A stretch of 64,000 nucleotides of DNA from Streptomyces sp. HSG2 (GCF_016598575.1 NZ_CP066801.1:2914001-2978000); one strand, 5' to 3'; numbered from the stretch's first letter, positions 52,741-62,083 are shown. Program-made: numbers and translations. Notes: generated by a model from the sequence alone, not told the origin.

Positions 52741-53279
52741 GGAACGACGCCCGTGGGGTGGCCGAGAAGGCCGGGGCGCGGTTCCGGACGGCTCGCCGGG
52801 CCGGCCCTTCCGCTCGGGCCTCGCACCGGGAGTGACGGGGTCGGCCGGTGCCCCGGTGGCGTGCCCGTGTCCCCCGGCACGCGGCGATCGTGACGGACCG
52901 GCGGGGCGCGCGACGGCGTCGCACCCCGGGAGCGGGCGCGCGATCGTCGCGGCTCGCTCCGCGTTCTCGGATTCGACGGCGAGCGGTGCCGGCCGGCGTG
53001 CGCGGGGGTGGCGTACCGCACTGCCGTGCGGGCGCACGGGAGCACGGTCGGGGGCGCGCGTGCGGAACCGACGCCGAGGTGGGGTAACCACGGGAGGGTC
53101 GACACCAGTTCGAACACCAGCAAACCGCGCAATCCTCGCATTACCGGTGCGCCGCCGGGGCATTGATGCCCTGGCCGGTCCGGTCGCCGGGCGATCCTCG
53201 CCCGGCGACCGGACGGCAGGCAGGACACGTCAACTCGGTGCGTGGGCAGGCACCCGAGCCACCAAGCAGGGGGTACGCC
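52741..53279. other. 539-bp gap with hairpin upstream of the TPR regulator
   Basis: GC-rich filler up to about 53080; an AT-richer, promoter-like zone follows (GTAACC, AACACCAGCAAACCGCGCAA, CGCATTACCGG). A 17-bp hairpin (53178-53214) sits in the likely 5' UTR. I see no plausible gene. Confidence 0.5.
53178..53214 (+). repeat. Perfect 17-bp hairpin upstream of the TPR regulator
   Basis: GTCCGGTCGCCGGGCGA (53178-53194) and its exact complement (53198-53214) enclose only TCC. It lies 65 bp before ATG 53280. If transcribed it is extremely stable and could attenuate transcription or block ribosomes; as DNA it is a 37-bp palindrome and may bind a dimeric regulator. Confidence 0.8.
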
Positions 53280-54665
53280 ATGGCCGCAAGGCCTCTCGTC
53301 GCGCGGCAGCCGAACGAACGGCTGCAGGCGCTCATCCAGCAAGCGGGCTGCTCCAACGCCGGGCTGGCCCGCCGGGTCAACATGTGCGGTGCGGAGCACG
53401 GCCTCGACATGCGCTACGACAAGACGTCGGTGGCTCGGTGGCTGCGGGGCCAGCAACCGCGTGGCCGCGCCTCGGCGATCATCGCCGAGGCGCTGGGGCG
53501 CAAGCTGGGCCGGACGGTCACGATCGACGAGATCGGCATGGCCGACGGCAAGCACCTCGCCTCCGGCGTCGGACTCCGGTTCTCGCCGACCGTGCCCGGG
53601 GCCGTCGAGCAGGTCTGCGAGTTGTGGCGCAGCGACGTCGGCCGAAGGGACTTCCTGGCCGGTTCCTCGGTCGCCGCGTCCGCGCTGGTCGAACCCAGTC
53701 GCGACTGGTTGATCTCGGCACCCGACGCGCAGGTCGGGCGCTCCACCGGGCCGCGGGTCGGCCCTTCCGACGTGACCGCCGTCCGCGCCATGACCCGCGC
53801 CCTGGTCGAACTCGACCACCAGTACGGCAGCGGGCACGTGCGGCCGGTCGTCGTCCACTACCTGAACAGCGTCGTCTCGGGGCTGCTCGCCGGCTCCTAC
53901 CGGGAGACGGTGGGGCGCGATCTCTTCGCAGCGGTGGCCCGTCTGACCGAACTGGCCGGGTACATGGCCGTGGACACCGGTCAACCCGGTCTCGCGCAGC
54001 GCTACTACATCCAGGCACTGCGCCTGGCACACGCCGCCGGAGACCGCGGCTACGGGGGATACGTCCTGGCCGCCTCGATGAGCCACTTGGCCGCCCAGCT
54101 CGGAAACCCCCGGGAGATCGCCCAGTTGGCACGCGCCGCCCAGGAGGGAACCCGGGGCAGGGTCACGCCCCGAGCCGAGGCCATGTTCCACGCGGCGGAG
54201 GCCCGAGGACACGCGTTGTTGGGCGACGCGCAGGCGGCCCGCCGGTCGGCGGGCAGGGCGATCGGGGCGATGGAGTCGGCGGACGCCTCCGCCGGCGACG
54301 ACCCCGACTGGATCTCCCACTTCGACGAGGCCTATCTCGCCGACGAGTTGGCCCACTGCCACCGTGACCTGGGCGAGTCCGAGGCCGCGGCGCGATGGGC
54401 GAGGCAGTCGCTGGACGGGCATCCGTCGAGTCGGGCACGCAGGCGGGCGATCGGCCATCTCCTGCTGGCCGCGGCGCGCGTGCAGCAGCGGGAGATCGAG
54501 GAAGCCTGCGAGGCCGCCCTGCCGGCCGTCGATCTGCTGCGAACCCTGCGCTCGGAGCGTGGCGCCGAGTATCTGGAGGACTTCCGGGCGCGGTTGGAGC
54601 CCTATCGCGAGGAGCCGGTCGTGCGGGACTTCGCCGCGCGAGCCGATCCGCTCGTCCCGGCCTGA
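53280..54665 (+). CDS. TPR-type transcriptional regulator (Nsd-like)
   Basis: This 461-residue protein starts at ATG 53280 (MAARPLVARQPNERLQALIQ). The first 90 residues form an HTH-like module (GCSNAGLARRVNMCGAEHGL, DKTSVARWLRGQQPRGRAS). The remainder is TPR-like helical repeats: GYMAVDTGQPGLAQRYYIQA, MSHLAAQLGNPREIAQLARA, DELAHCHRDLGESEAAARWA. Streptomyces homologues are widely conserved, and the layout resembles Nsd-type regulators of development and antibiotic production. The role is inferred from architecture. The hairpin upstream suggests extra control. Confidence 0.87.
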   Translation: MAARPLVARQPNERLQALIQQAGCSNAGLARRVNMCGAEHGLDMRYDKTSVARWLRGQQPRGRASAIIAEALGRKLGRTVTIDEIGMADGKHLASGVGLRFSPTVPGAVEQVCELWRSDVGRRDFLAGSSVAASALVEPSRDWLISAPDAQVGRSTGPRVGPSDVTAVRAMTRALVELDHQYGSGHVRPVVVHYLNSVVSGLLAGSYRETVGRDLFAAVARLTELAGYMAVDTGQPGLAQRYYIQALRLAHAAGDRGYGGYVLAASMSHLAAQLGNPREIAQLARAAQEGTRGRVTPRAEAMFHAAEARGHALLGDAQAARRSAGRAIGAMESADASAGDDPDWISHFDEAYLADELAHCHRDLGESEAAARWARQSLDGHPSSRARRRAIGHLLLAAARVQQREIEEACEAALPAVDLLRTLRSERGAEYLEDFRARLEPYREEPVVRDFAARADPLVPA

Positions 54666-54867
54666 CCTCGGCGCTCGGCCCCGAGATCGAGCCGGGCCCC
54701 GGCGGCGAGGTAGCGCAGTGCGCGGGAGCCGGCCGGACGCGGGGCCCGGCCCGCTCCCGCGATCGCGATGGCCCGCCGTGGAGTTCGTGCCCTCGCGTGG
54801 CCGCGGACGTCGACGACCGGTAGCGTGTGCGGGCGTTGGTCGACGTCCTCCAGGTACGGGAGCAGCG

Positions 54868-56331
54868 GTGACGCAGACTGGACCGGGCGATCAGCCCTCG
54901 GCGGGGCCGTCGGGCGGCGGTTCGACTCCTCCACCCCACGACGAGTCCCTCCCACCGGCTCCCGGAGGAGCGCCCGCGTGGTCGCCCGGCGCGTTCGGGG
55001 CCCCGGCGGCTCCTTCCGCCGGCCCGGGCCCGTTGCCACCGGAGCACACCCCCGGGGCGGCCCACGTGCCTGCGCCGGCTCCCGGGCCGTACGTCTGGCA
55101 GGGGCAGGGGCAGGGGCAGGGGCAGGGGCAGGAGCACTGGCCCGCGCCCCCGGTCGGCCCGGATGCCACCCTCGGGCCGTACGCGCCGCACCCGCCGCAC
55201 CCGGTCCCTTCGGAGCCCGCTTACGGCCCCGGCCACCGCGAGTACGGCGCGCCCACGCCAGAGTGCGCCGGTCCCGTCGTCCCTGCCGAGGCCCCGACGC
55301 AGTACCTGCCGCCCGTCGTGTCCGGCCCACCGCCCCACGCGAACGCGCGGGGAGCGCCGTCCCGCCCCACCGACACCGGAGGCCTCGGCGCGGGGGCGGG
55401 GCACCCCGGTCCGCAGGGGGCAGCGGCCCCTTCCGAGGCCCCCACCGCGTGGCTTCGTCCCGCCCCTGGTGCCGCGCCCTCGACGCCCGAGTCGGCCCAT
55501 CCGGTGCGGCGGCCGCCCGCTGAGTTCGACGGGCTCTTCCGCTCAGGTCCGGGCGGTGCCGAGCCCACTCCCGTCCCCGCGGCGCCTCCGGTGACCCGGG
55601 AACTCCCCCGTGTGACGGAGCCCGCCGCTCCCACCCGCCACCCGACGGGCGCGTCCAGGGCGGACGGGTCCTCCGCCGGGGGGCGCGGCGGTGGTCGGGG
55701 ACGGACCGGGGCCAAGTGGCCCCTGCTCGCCGCCGTGGGCGTCGGCATCGTCGTCGTGGGCGTCGGAGCCGGTGCGATGCTGTCGGAGGGAGGCGACGAC
55801 CCCTCCGGCGGTCCGCCGGTCTCCGAGGCGGCCCCCGCGGCCGAGGTCTCCCCGCCCGCGACGCCGTCCGTCGACCCGGCGCGGAGTCAGGCAGAGGCCC
55901 TCGACGCGCTCCTCGCGGAGAGTGGCACCGGCAGGGAGACGGTGATCGGCGCCGTGGCCGATGTGAAGTCCTGCTCCGACCTGGCCGCGGCCACCCGCGA
56001 CCTGCGGGCCGCCGCCGACCAGCGCACCGGCCTGGTCGATAGGTTGGAGGGACTCTCGATCGACCTGCTCCCCGACCACGCCGCCTTGGCGACCGCGCTC
56101 ACCAAGGCGTGGCAGGCGTCCGCCTCGGCCGACGAGCACTACGCGTCCTGGGCCGAACAGGCGGCGGAGTCGAACGGCTGCCGCAAGGGGAAGGCCCGCA
56201 CGACCGGGCGGACCGAGGCCGGCAACCGGGCCAGCGGGACGGCCAGCGCGGAGAAGGCCAAGGCGGCCGAGCTGTGGAACTCCATCGCCCGACAACACGG
56301 CCTGACCGAGCGACAGCCCACCCAGCTGTGA
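54868..56331 (+). CDS. Pro/Gly-rich single-pass membrane protein
   Basis: This 487-residue protein starts at GTG 54868 after GGGAGC. The N-terminal ~280 residues are disordered and Pro/Ala/Gly-rich with a QG repeat run (WQGQGQGQGQGQEHW). One membrane helix follows (WPLLAAVGVGIVVVGVGAGA). The ~140-residue extracytoplasmic domain is helical (DALLAESGTGRETVIGAVAD, VKSCSDLAAATRDLRAAADQ), with two Cys (SCSD, GCRK). This is a common Streptomyces cell-surface layout; function is unknown. A 202-bp gap before it has no gene. Confidence 0.78.
   Translation: MTQTGPGDQPSAGPSGGGSTPPPHDESLPPAPGGAPAWSPGAFGAPAAPSAGPGPLPPEHTPGAAHVPAPAPGPYVWQGQGQGQGQGQEHWPAPPVGPDATLGPYAPHPPHPVPSEPAYGPGHREYGAPTPECAGPVVPAEAPTQYLPPVVSGPPPHANARGAPSRPTDTGGLGAGAGHPGPQGAAAPSEAPTAWLRPAPGAAPSTPESAHPVRRPPAEFDGLFRSGPGGAEPTPVPAAPPVTRELPRVTEPAAPTRHPTGASRADGSSAGGRGGGRGRTGAKWPLLAAVGVGIVVVGVGAGAMLSEGGDDPSGGPPVSEAAPAAEVSPPATPSVDPARSQAEALDALLAESGTGRETVIGAVADVKSCSDLAAATRDLRAAADQRTGLVDRLEGLSIDLLPDHAALATALTKAWQASASADEHYASWAEQAAESNGCRKGKARTTGRTEAGNRASGTASAEKAKAAELWNSIARQHGLTERQPTQL
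55099..55134 (+). repeat. CAGGGG hexamer repeat in coding sequence
   Basis: Five perfect CAGGGG units and one CAGGAG encode alternating Gln-Gly. Slippage here changes length by two residues per unit without a frameshift, so the protein may be length-polymorphic. Confidence 0.85.
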
Positions 56332-56588
56332 GCCTCCCGGTCCGGGAGAGCGCGACGGACTGCCGGCCGGCCCGCTTCGAAGGGATCGCGCACGACGAGC
56401 GAAGTGGCCCCGGCCCGTCGTGAAGTCTGGCGTCGCCGGGAGCGACCTCTCCACCGGCCGGGAGTGTGCCGCCGCATGACCCGGAGGGCCGGGGTCCCCG
56501 TTCGGCCCGGGGCGACACCGCACGACACCGGTTCGAGACGTGGCAACGCGGGCGCGGAGTACGCTCGCCGTCCGGGTTCGGCGCGGGC

Positions 56589-57896
56589 TCAGACCACGTC
56601 CGCGTCGAGCAGGGTCGCCGCGGTGTCGAGAAAGCCCTCGCGGGCCGCGACGAGCCGGCCGTCGCGGACGATCTGGATCGTGACGTCGGTGTTGACCAGA
56701 CGGGGGAAGCCGACGGGCGACAGCTTGTTGTCGAACTCCCAGCGGAGGAGCGGGGTGAGCCCCCCGGTGTCGACCTCCAGTCCGGAGTCGAGGGCCTTGG
56801 CGACCGTGCGGGGGGTGGCCTCGCCGCCTTCGAGGGAGGAGAGGGCCGCGTGCAGCACGCGGTAGGCGATCCAGGTGGTCTGCACGCCGGCGTCCGCCGG
56901 GTCGACGCGGTTGTCGCCGAACGCCTCCTCCTGGATCACCTCCCGCATCGGTTCCCATCGGGCGTCGGTGGCCACCGGATACCAACTGGTGATGTAGGAG
57001 CCCTCGTAGGGGCTGGAGTCGCCTCCGGCGGCGTTGATCGTCGACTGGTCGGCGCTGCCCAGGACGGTTCCGGTGCGCACCTCCGCGAAGCCGGCGCGGC
57101 TTCGCCGGAAGGAGTCCATGAAGGTGTCGGTGCGATCGCCCAGCACCGGCACCACACAGCCCTCCGTCTCTCCGGCGCCGGTGGTGGCGCCGGCCAGGGC
57201 CCGGCGTGAGTGGTCGCCGTACTCGGTGGCGTCCTCCGGTGCCGGGTGGTCCGAGGCGGTCTCGTGGCCGCCGGCCCGCAGCCCGGAGTCGAGCAGGGCG
57301 GGGAGTTGATCGCCCGCGATGGTGTCCGGGCGGACCATGGTGACGGGACCGCAGTCCTCGGCGAGGGCGGTGCCCAGTCCGGCCAGCAGCGTGGGCTGTC
57401 CGCCGTTGACCGGGTAGGAGAGAGGGCTGGTGAACTCGGCGTTGGTGATGCCGTAGCCGCCTATGTAGGGGATGCCGGCGCCCTCGAGTATGGGGAAGAA
57501 GGAGTCCGGATGCTGGCTGTAGGAGCCGACGACGGCGACGGCCCCCTCCTCCACCGCCCGCCGGGCGCACTTGGCGGCGGACACGCCATCGTTGTGGTCG
57601 TTGCAGGTCGACACCGTGAGTCGGCGGCCGTCGACGCCGCCCCGCTCGTTGACCCAGCGGGCGTAGGCGCCGGCGAGCGCGGGCATGCCCGGCTTGTTGG
57701 TGGCCCCGGTCCCCTGGGGGGCCCAGGTCATCACGGTGATCGTGCCGTCCGTGCCGTCCGCGGCCGTACGCTGGGTGGTTCCGCAACCCAGGACGGCGGA
57801 GGCGCAGGCCACGAGAGCCGCGGTGGCGAGGGCGCGTCCACGAGCGGGGCGGTGGAGGCGGGGGGACGGGGTGCCGAGGGTCTGCCTACGGGTCAT
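56589..57896 (-). CDS. ABC-type branched-chain amino-acid/urea solute-binding lipoprotein
   Basis: This 435-residue lipoprotein starts at ATG 57896 (MTRRQTLGTPSPRLHRPARG). The lipobox is VLGC about residue 40. The mature chain is a type I periplasmic-binding fold: ITVMTWAPQGTGATNKPGMP, ARWVNERGGVDGRRLTVSTC, AVVGSYSQHPDSFFPILEGA, TWIAYRVLHAALSSLEGGEA. No permease or ATPase lies nearby, so it is an orphan binding protein. The ligand is unknown; Cys pairs may form a disulphide in the mature protein. The 257-bp gap after it on the 3' side contains no gene. Confidence 0.85.
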   Translation of the reverse strand: MTRRQTLGTPSPRLHRPARGRALATAALVACASAVLGCGTTQRTAADGTDGTITVMTWAPQGTGATNKPGMPALAGAYARWVNERGGVDGRRLTVSTCNDHNDGVSAAKCARRAVEEGAVAVVGSYSQHPDSFFPILEGAGIPYIGGYGITNAEFTSPLSYPVNGGQPTLLAGLGTALAEDCGPVTMVRPDTIAGDQLPALLDSGLRAGGHETASDHPAPEDATEYGDHSRRALAGATTGAGETEGCVVPVLGDRTDTFMDSFRRSRAGFAEVRTGTVLGSADQSTINAAGGDSSPYEGSYITSWYPVATDARWEPMREVIQEEAFGDNRVDPADAGVQTTWIAYRVLHAALSSLEGGEATPRTVAKALDSGLEVDTGGLTPLLRWEFDNKLSPVGFPRLVNTDVTIQIVRDGRLVAAREGFLDTAATLLDADVV

Positions 57897-58020
57897 GACT
57901 CGGCACGATCCCGGCGACCGGCCAACCCGGGAGTGACCTTCGACCAACTCCGGGTGACGTGGCAGTGAATTGCGGGGGCCGTCGCGGCCCGATCCGGAGG
58001 GCTCCGTACGATCGACCATC

Positions 58021-58515
58021 GTGCAAGGTTCGGAGAACTCTTCCCGTCGTGGCCGCCGCTCCTCCACCATGGGCGGCATGCCCCTGAACGACATGCCCTG
58101 GTGGCGCTGGCGCGGCAACGTGCGCTCGGCGCTCCACATGCTCTCCGACCCCGCCTTCCATCAGGACGTGTGGCTGGCGGGGGTGGAGGGATACGGAGAC
58201 GTCACCGACGCGGTCTATCGGCTCGTGGAGGACACCTGGCTGGACCACTGGTCGGCGGAGAAGTACGTCGGCACGGTCTTCCGGGACTCCCAGGAGGCCG
58301 CCCTGGTCGACACCGCCGTGCTCCGGGTGCTGAGGATCATGCATCAGGTCGGTCCGGACGCCGCGGTCTCCGCCTACCTGGACCACGTCTCCTGGCCGGA
58401 GGCGGTCCGGGCGGCGCGGGACGCGCACGTGCGGATGGCGAGCGGAGACGGCGAGGATCCGGACGCGGCGCCGCGCCCCCTGCGGCTGCTGGGGACGCTC
58501 GTCCACCTCGGCTGA
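58021..58515 (+). CDS. Conserved hypothetical protein, possibly leaderless
   Basis: A GTG at 58021 gives 164 residues (VQGSENSSRRGRRSSTMGGM, then PLNDMPWWRWRGNVRSALHM). TACGAT (58007-58012) about seven bases before it could be a -10, in which case the message would be leaderless; no Shine-Dalgarno is near. ATG 58069 is the alternative. The rest (WLAGVEGYGDVTDAVYRLVE, VFRDSQEAALVDTAVLRVLR, PDAAVSAYLDHVSWPEAVRA) is compact and helical, with many Trp/Tyr, and I recall close Streptomyces homologues. No function is known. Confidence 0.75.
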   Translation: MQGSENSSRRGRRSSTMGGMPLNDMPWWRWRGNVRSALHMLSDPAFHQDVWLAGVEGYGDVTDAVYRLVEDTWLDHWSAEKYVGTVFRDSQEAALVDTAVLRVLRIMHQVGPDAAVSAYLDHVSWPEAVRAARDAHVRMASGDGEDPDAAPRPLRLLGTLVHLG

Positions 58516-58692
58516 GCGGGGCCGGGGGACTCCGTCGCCCGGGCCCTGGTGGTCTTCGGCGGGCCAGGCGGGGGTGGCGCCGTCCTTCCGGGGCCCGCGC
58601 GGGCGGGCGAACCGCGCGGGGCCGGCTCGGGGCCGCCGTCCGGGTGTCGGGACGGCCGTCGGGTCGGACACGGGGTGTGGCAACCTTCCGGT

Positions 58693-59574
58693 ATGAGCGA
58701 TCAGCCCGGCCGAACCGCGGTCCCCGCCGACCAGTACGTCCTGACCCTCTCCTGCCCGGACAAGCAGGGCATCGTCCACGCCGTGTCCAGCTTCCTCTTC
58801 ATGACCGGCTGCAACATCGAGGACAGCCAGCAGTTCGGCGACCACGACACCGACCTGTTCTTCATGCGGGTCCACTTCTCCGCGGACGCGCCGGTGACGG
58901 TGGACAAGCTGCGGGCCAGCTTCGCGGCGATCGGGGACTCCTTCGCGATGGACTGGCGGATCAGCCGGGCCGACGAGAGGATGCGCGTCGTCCTGATGGT
59001 CAGCCGGTTCGGTCACTGCCTGAACGACCTGCTCTTCAGGGCGCGCGTGGGGGCCCTGCCGGTGGAGATCGCCGCGGTCGTCTCCAACCACACCGATTTC
59101 GCGGAGCTGGTCGGCTCCTACGACATCCCCTTCCACCACATCCCGGTCACCCGCGACACCAAGGCCGACGCCGAGGCGCGGCTGTTGGAGATCGTCCGCG
59201 CGGAGGGCGTGGAACTGGTGGTGCTCGCGCGCTACATGCAGGTCCTCTCCGACGACCTGTGCACCCGCCTGGCCGGGCGAATCATCAACATCCACCACTC
59301 CTTCCTGCCGAGTTTCAAGGGAGCCAAGCCCTACCACCAGGCGCACGCGCGGGGCGTGAAGCTGATCGGCGCGACGGCGCACTACGTGACCGCCGACCTC
59401 GACGAGGGGCCGATCATCGAGCAGGAGGTCGAGCGGGTCGGACACGGCGACACCCCGGAGCGGCTCGTGGCGGTCGGTCGCGACGTGGAGTGTCAGGCGC
59501 TGGCGCGGGCCGTGAAGTGGCACGCGGAGCGTCGGATCCTGCTGAACGGCCGCCGCACGGTGGTGTTCGCCTGA
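58693..59574 (+). CDS. purU: Formyltetrahydrofolate deformylase PurU
   Basis: This enzyme hydrolyses 10-formyl-THF to formate and THF. The 293-residue protein starts at ATG 58693. An ACT domain opens it (YVLTLSCPDKQGIVHAVSSF). The catalytic formyl-transferase-like domain has VLMVSRFGHCLNDLLFRARV, VSNHTDFAELVGSYDIPFHH, ARYMQVLSDDLCTRLAGRII, NIHHSFLPSFKGAKPYHQAH and ATAHYVTADLDEGPIIEQEV, with the Asn/His/Asp triad. It is monocistronic, with a clear terminator. Confidence 0.96.
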   Translation: MSDQPGRTAVPADQYVLTLSCPDKQGIVHAVSSFLFMTGCNIEDSQQFGDHDTDLFFMRVHFSADAPVTVDKLRASFAAIGDSFAMDWRISRADERMRVVLMVSRFGHCLNDLLFRARVGALPVEIAAVVSNHTDFAELVGSYDIPFHHIPVTRDTKADAEARLLEIVRAEGVELVVLARYMQVLSDDLCTRLAGRIINIHHSFLPSFKGAKPYHQAHARGVKLIGATAHYVTADLDEGPIIEQEVERVGHGDTPERLVAVGRDVECQALARAVKWHAERRILLNGRRTVVFA

Positions 59575-59578
59575 CGCC

Positions 59579-59610
59579 TCGGCCCGACCCGGGTTTCCGT
59601 GTCGGGCCGA
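59579..59610 (+). terminator. Hairpin terminator after purU
   Basis: TCGGCCCGAC (59579-59588) pairs perfectly with 59601-59610 around a 12-base loop, starting 4 bp after the stop codon. Confidence 0.72.
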
Positions 59611-59669
59611 CGCGCGGGCGGCGGGGGACCGTCGGTCGGCTCGGCGGCTCCCTCGCGGCTCGGCGGCCG

Positions 59670-60839
59670 TCAGTCGCCCCGCAGGTAGGCCGCCGCGACC
59701 AGGACGGCCCGGACGGCCTCCGGGTCGCCCCGCCGTCCCGCCGTCGCCTCCGCCGGGTCCAACCGCCCTGCGAGCAGGCGGCAGAACTCCTCGCCGTCCA
59801 AGGCCACATGGGCCACCACGTGGTCGGCCGATGCGGTGGTGGCCGGTGAGCCGAGGGCCACGAGCCACTCGCCCCCGCCCTCTCCTTCGATCTCCAGTCG
59901 GACGGTGGGCCCCGGTGCTCCGACCGGGACGAGTCGGCGGCCGGTCGGGGAGAACGGCGGACCCGCCGGACGGCGGGCCGCCACGGCGCGGGGCAGCGTC
60001 CGCACCGCCAGGTCGAGCATGGGGCGCAGGTGTGCGGGGGCGGGGGGCGCGTAGGGGTAGTCGACCGCCTCGGCGATCGCCTCACCGTGGGCCCAGCACG
60101 CGAAGGCCCGCTCCACCAGGGCGTCGCGCAGCGGCAGGGCGAGCGTGCCGTAGCGCACGGACCGATCGCCCGCGGCCTCGCCCGCCAGCCCCGCCGTGCG
60201 GACGACGCCGCGGCTCCGCTCCCGCCAGTACGCCCGTACCCTGCCGGTCGGCGGTGGGCCCGTACCCGCCTGTCTCGTCGCTCGACCGCCCGCGGGGGTC
60301 TGCCGCGGGACGGGTCGGTGGGGGTCCGAGCCCAACGCCCGGGTGACCGGGCCGTCCGCCGCCCGCAGGCGGGCGATCACCCCGGCCACCGTGGTCCGGC
60401 GGCTCGCCGGGCGGTCCCGGGGATAGCGGCGCAGCCGCACCGGTGTGTGCCACTCGGTGTCGCCGAAGTCCTGGAGCAGCGCGTCGAGCCGGGCGCTCTC
60501 TGCGTCGTAGGGGGCCGCCCACCCGGGGAGCGGGACCCGCGCCGGGTGCCGCTCCAGGCAGCCGTCGAGGACGCGGACGCGCAACGCCGGGTCCAGGTCG
60601 AGGCTGCCCGGTCGGGGCAACAGGGCCACCGCTCCGCGCAGCCGACGGGCCTCCTCGGCGCAGGCGTCGCAGCCGGCGAGGTGCTCCTCGACGGCGATCT
60701 CCTCCTGCGGGGAGCACGCGGTCAGCGCCCAGGCGCCCAGGAGGGCGCGGGCCGTCTCGTGCCCGAGGGCGGGCGGCTCCTGCGGCCCGGTGTTCCGTCG
60801 CCCGACGGCCCGGTCCGCCAGATCGCCGCGCCCGCTCAC
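59670..60839 (-). CDS. Zinc-finger (zf-HC2) anti-sigma-like protein with MDMPI-type domain
   Basis: This 389-residue protein starts at GTG 60839, overlapping the sigma-factor stop (GTGA). The N-terminal zf-HC2 motif is HETARALLGAWALTA, then EEIAVEEHLAGCDACAEEAR, giving the H-x3-C-x2-C of RsrA-like anti-sigma factors. The middle part (GWAAPYDAESARLDALLQDF) resembles the mycothiol-isomerase/DinB-like N-terminus, and the C-terminal is a variable domain (SADHVVAHVALDGEEFCRLL). It probably binds and holds the upstream sigma factor, with release by redox or ligand. Confidence 0.85.
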   Translation of the reverse strand: MSGRGDLADRAVGRRNTGPQEPPALGHETARALLGAWALTACSPQEEIAVEEHLAGCDACAEEARRLRGAVALLPRPGSLDLDPALRVRVLDGCLERHPARVPLPGWAAPYDAESARLDALLQDFGDTEWHTPVRLRRYPRDRPASRRTTVAGVIARLRAADGPVTRALGSDPHRPVPRQTPAGGRATRQAGTGPPPTGRVRAYWRERSRGVVRTAGLAGEAAGDRSVRYGTLALPLRDALVERAFACWAHGEAIAEAVDYPYAPPAPAHLRPMLDLAVRTLPRAVAARRPAGPPFSPTGRRLVPVGAPGPTVRLEIEGEGGGEWLVALGSPATTASADHVVAHVALDGEEFCRLLAGRLDPAEATAGRRGDPEAVRAVLVAAAYLRGD

Positions 60840-61378
60840 GCCCGATCCTCCTCCGGGAACGTCCCGGGAGGCTCCGCCTCCTCGGCGGCGGCCAGCTTGC
60901 GCAGGCCCCCGAGCAGGAGCCGCCGCGCCTCCTCCCGCGAGATGCCCAGGTCGGCGGCGGTCTGTCGGTAGTCGCGGCGCCGCAGGTAGGCCTGTTCCAG
61001 GGCGGCGCGCTGGGCGTCGGGCAGGGATCGGGCGACGGTGTCGGCGCGGGCGACGACCGCCGCCCGGCGGACCTCCTCCGTCGCCTCGGCCCCGGTGGCG
61101 CCGAGGCGACGGAGGACCGCCCGATGGGTCAGCGTCGCCAGCCAGGCGTGCAGCGGGCCCTGCTCCGGGTCGTAGGCCTCCGGGTCGCGCCAGGCGTCGG
61201 CGAGGACGTCGAGGGTGACGGTGTCGGCGGCCGGTTCGTCGTCCAGCGCGCGCAGGGCGAGGCCGTGCACCAGTGGCGCGAACCGGTCGTAGAGCTCCCC
61301 GAGGGCCGCGGCCTCGCCGTGCGCCAGGCGCTCTCGTAGTTCCCGGTCGCTCCGGGCCGACGTACGCCGTCTCGTCAT
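60836..61378 (-). CDS. ECF sigma factor
   Basis: This 180-residue sigma-70-family protein starts at ATG 61378 (MTRRRTSARSDRELRERLAH); a GTG at 61390 is the alternative. Region 2 is LGELYDRFAPLVHGLALRAL with helix DAWRDPEAYDPEQGPLHAWL; region 4 has RSLPDAQRAALEQAYLRRRD and the HTH YRQTAADLGISREEARRLLL. The gene overlaps its anti-sigma partner. Target promoters unknown. Confidence 0.9.
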   Translation of the reverse strand: MTRRRTSARSDRELRERLAHGEAAALGELYDRFAPLVHGLALRALDDEPAADTVTLDVLADAWRDPEAYDPEQGPLHAWLATLTHRAVLRRLGATGAEATEEVRRAAVVARADTVARSLPDAQRAALEQAYLRRRDYRQTAADLGISREEARRLLLGGLRKLAAAEEAEPPGTFPEEDRA

Positions 61379-61699
61379 CGGCCTCGTCACCCCTCTCCGC
61401 CCGTCCGGCCTGCGATCACCGTCCTCCTGAATGTAGTGGTCATCTCCGACGGCGCACGCCCCTTTGTGGCAACGCGCGCCCCCCGGGGGCCGGGTGTCCC
61501 GTCGCCTTGCAGGGTTGTCGCGGTTCGGCCGGATATGATCGAACAGGATCGAAAGCGGCTGAAACAAGCTCTTTCTGGCCGTGGGTCGTTTCCGGGCGGG
61601 TGTTTGCGGGCACTGCCGCTGGGCAGGTGCGCGCCCAGGGAGCGGAGACACACCCTCCGTTTCGGGGGAAATCGGACGTATCGGCAACTGGAGGGCAAG
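61379..61699. other. 321-bp divergent promoter region
   Basis: Divergent from the sigma operon to the STAS gene. Contains TATGAT (61534-61539) after TTGCAG, a good -10. A coding frame with MIEQDRKRLKQALSGRG continues to the STAS gene but lacks a good ribosome site. The region is AT-richer than average (CTGAAACAAGCTCTTTCTG). Confidence 0.5.
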
Positions 61700-62083
61700 G
61701 TGGCGGCGTTCACTGTGACCGGAGCCGAGCGGGGCGGGTGGGCCGTGCTCCAGGTGTCGGGCGAGCTCGACCTGGTGACGTCGCCGGTGCTGCGCCAGCG
61801 GGTGCACGACATGGTGGCGGAGGGGCGCCACGCCCTCGTCCTGGATCTGGGGGAGGTGCTCTTCTGCGACTCCAGCGGTGTCGGGGTCCTCATCGCCTCC
61901 CGCCGCCTCATACGTTCCTGCCAGGGTCGGCTGCGTCTGATCCTGCCGGCCCGCGGCGCGGCCGACGGTTCCCACGTGAACCGGGTGCTCGGCGCGCTCG
62001 GAGTCCGCCGGCTCTTCGACGTCCACCCGGACCTGGCCTCCGCCACGGCCGACGACGAGGAGCCGCGCCCGCTGTCCGCTTAG
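61700..62083 (+). CDS. STAS-domain anti-sigma factor antagonist
   Basis: This 127-residue SpoIIAA-like protein starts at GTG 61700 following GGAGGG (VAAFTVTGAERGGWAVLQVS). The phosphorylation motif DSSGVGVL is at residues 57-64. The rest has the STAS alternation, with GELDLVTSPVLRQRVHDMVA and LVLDLGEVLF. It releases a sigma factor by binding a kinase-type anti-sigma, not the zf-HC2 protein next to it. No kinase is nearby. Confidence 0.93.
   Translation: MAAFTVTGAERGGWAVLQVSGELDLVTSPVLRQRVHDMVAEGRHALVLDLGEVLFCDSSGVGVLIASRRLIRSCQGRLRLILPARGAADGSHVNRVLGALGVRRLFDVHPDLASATADDEEPRPLSA

Noticed and set aside
54891..55169. Minus-strand frame with a repeating Cys-Pro run
   Set aside because: It is the antisense of the CAGGGG repeat in the proline-rich membrane protein gene, not an independent Cys-rich protein.
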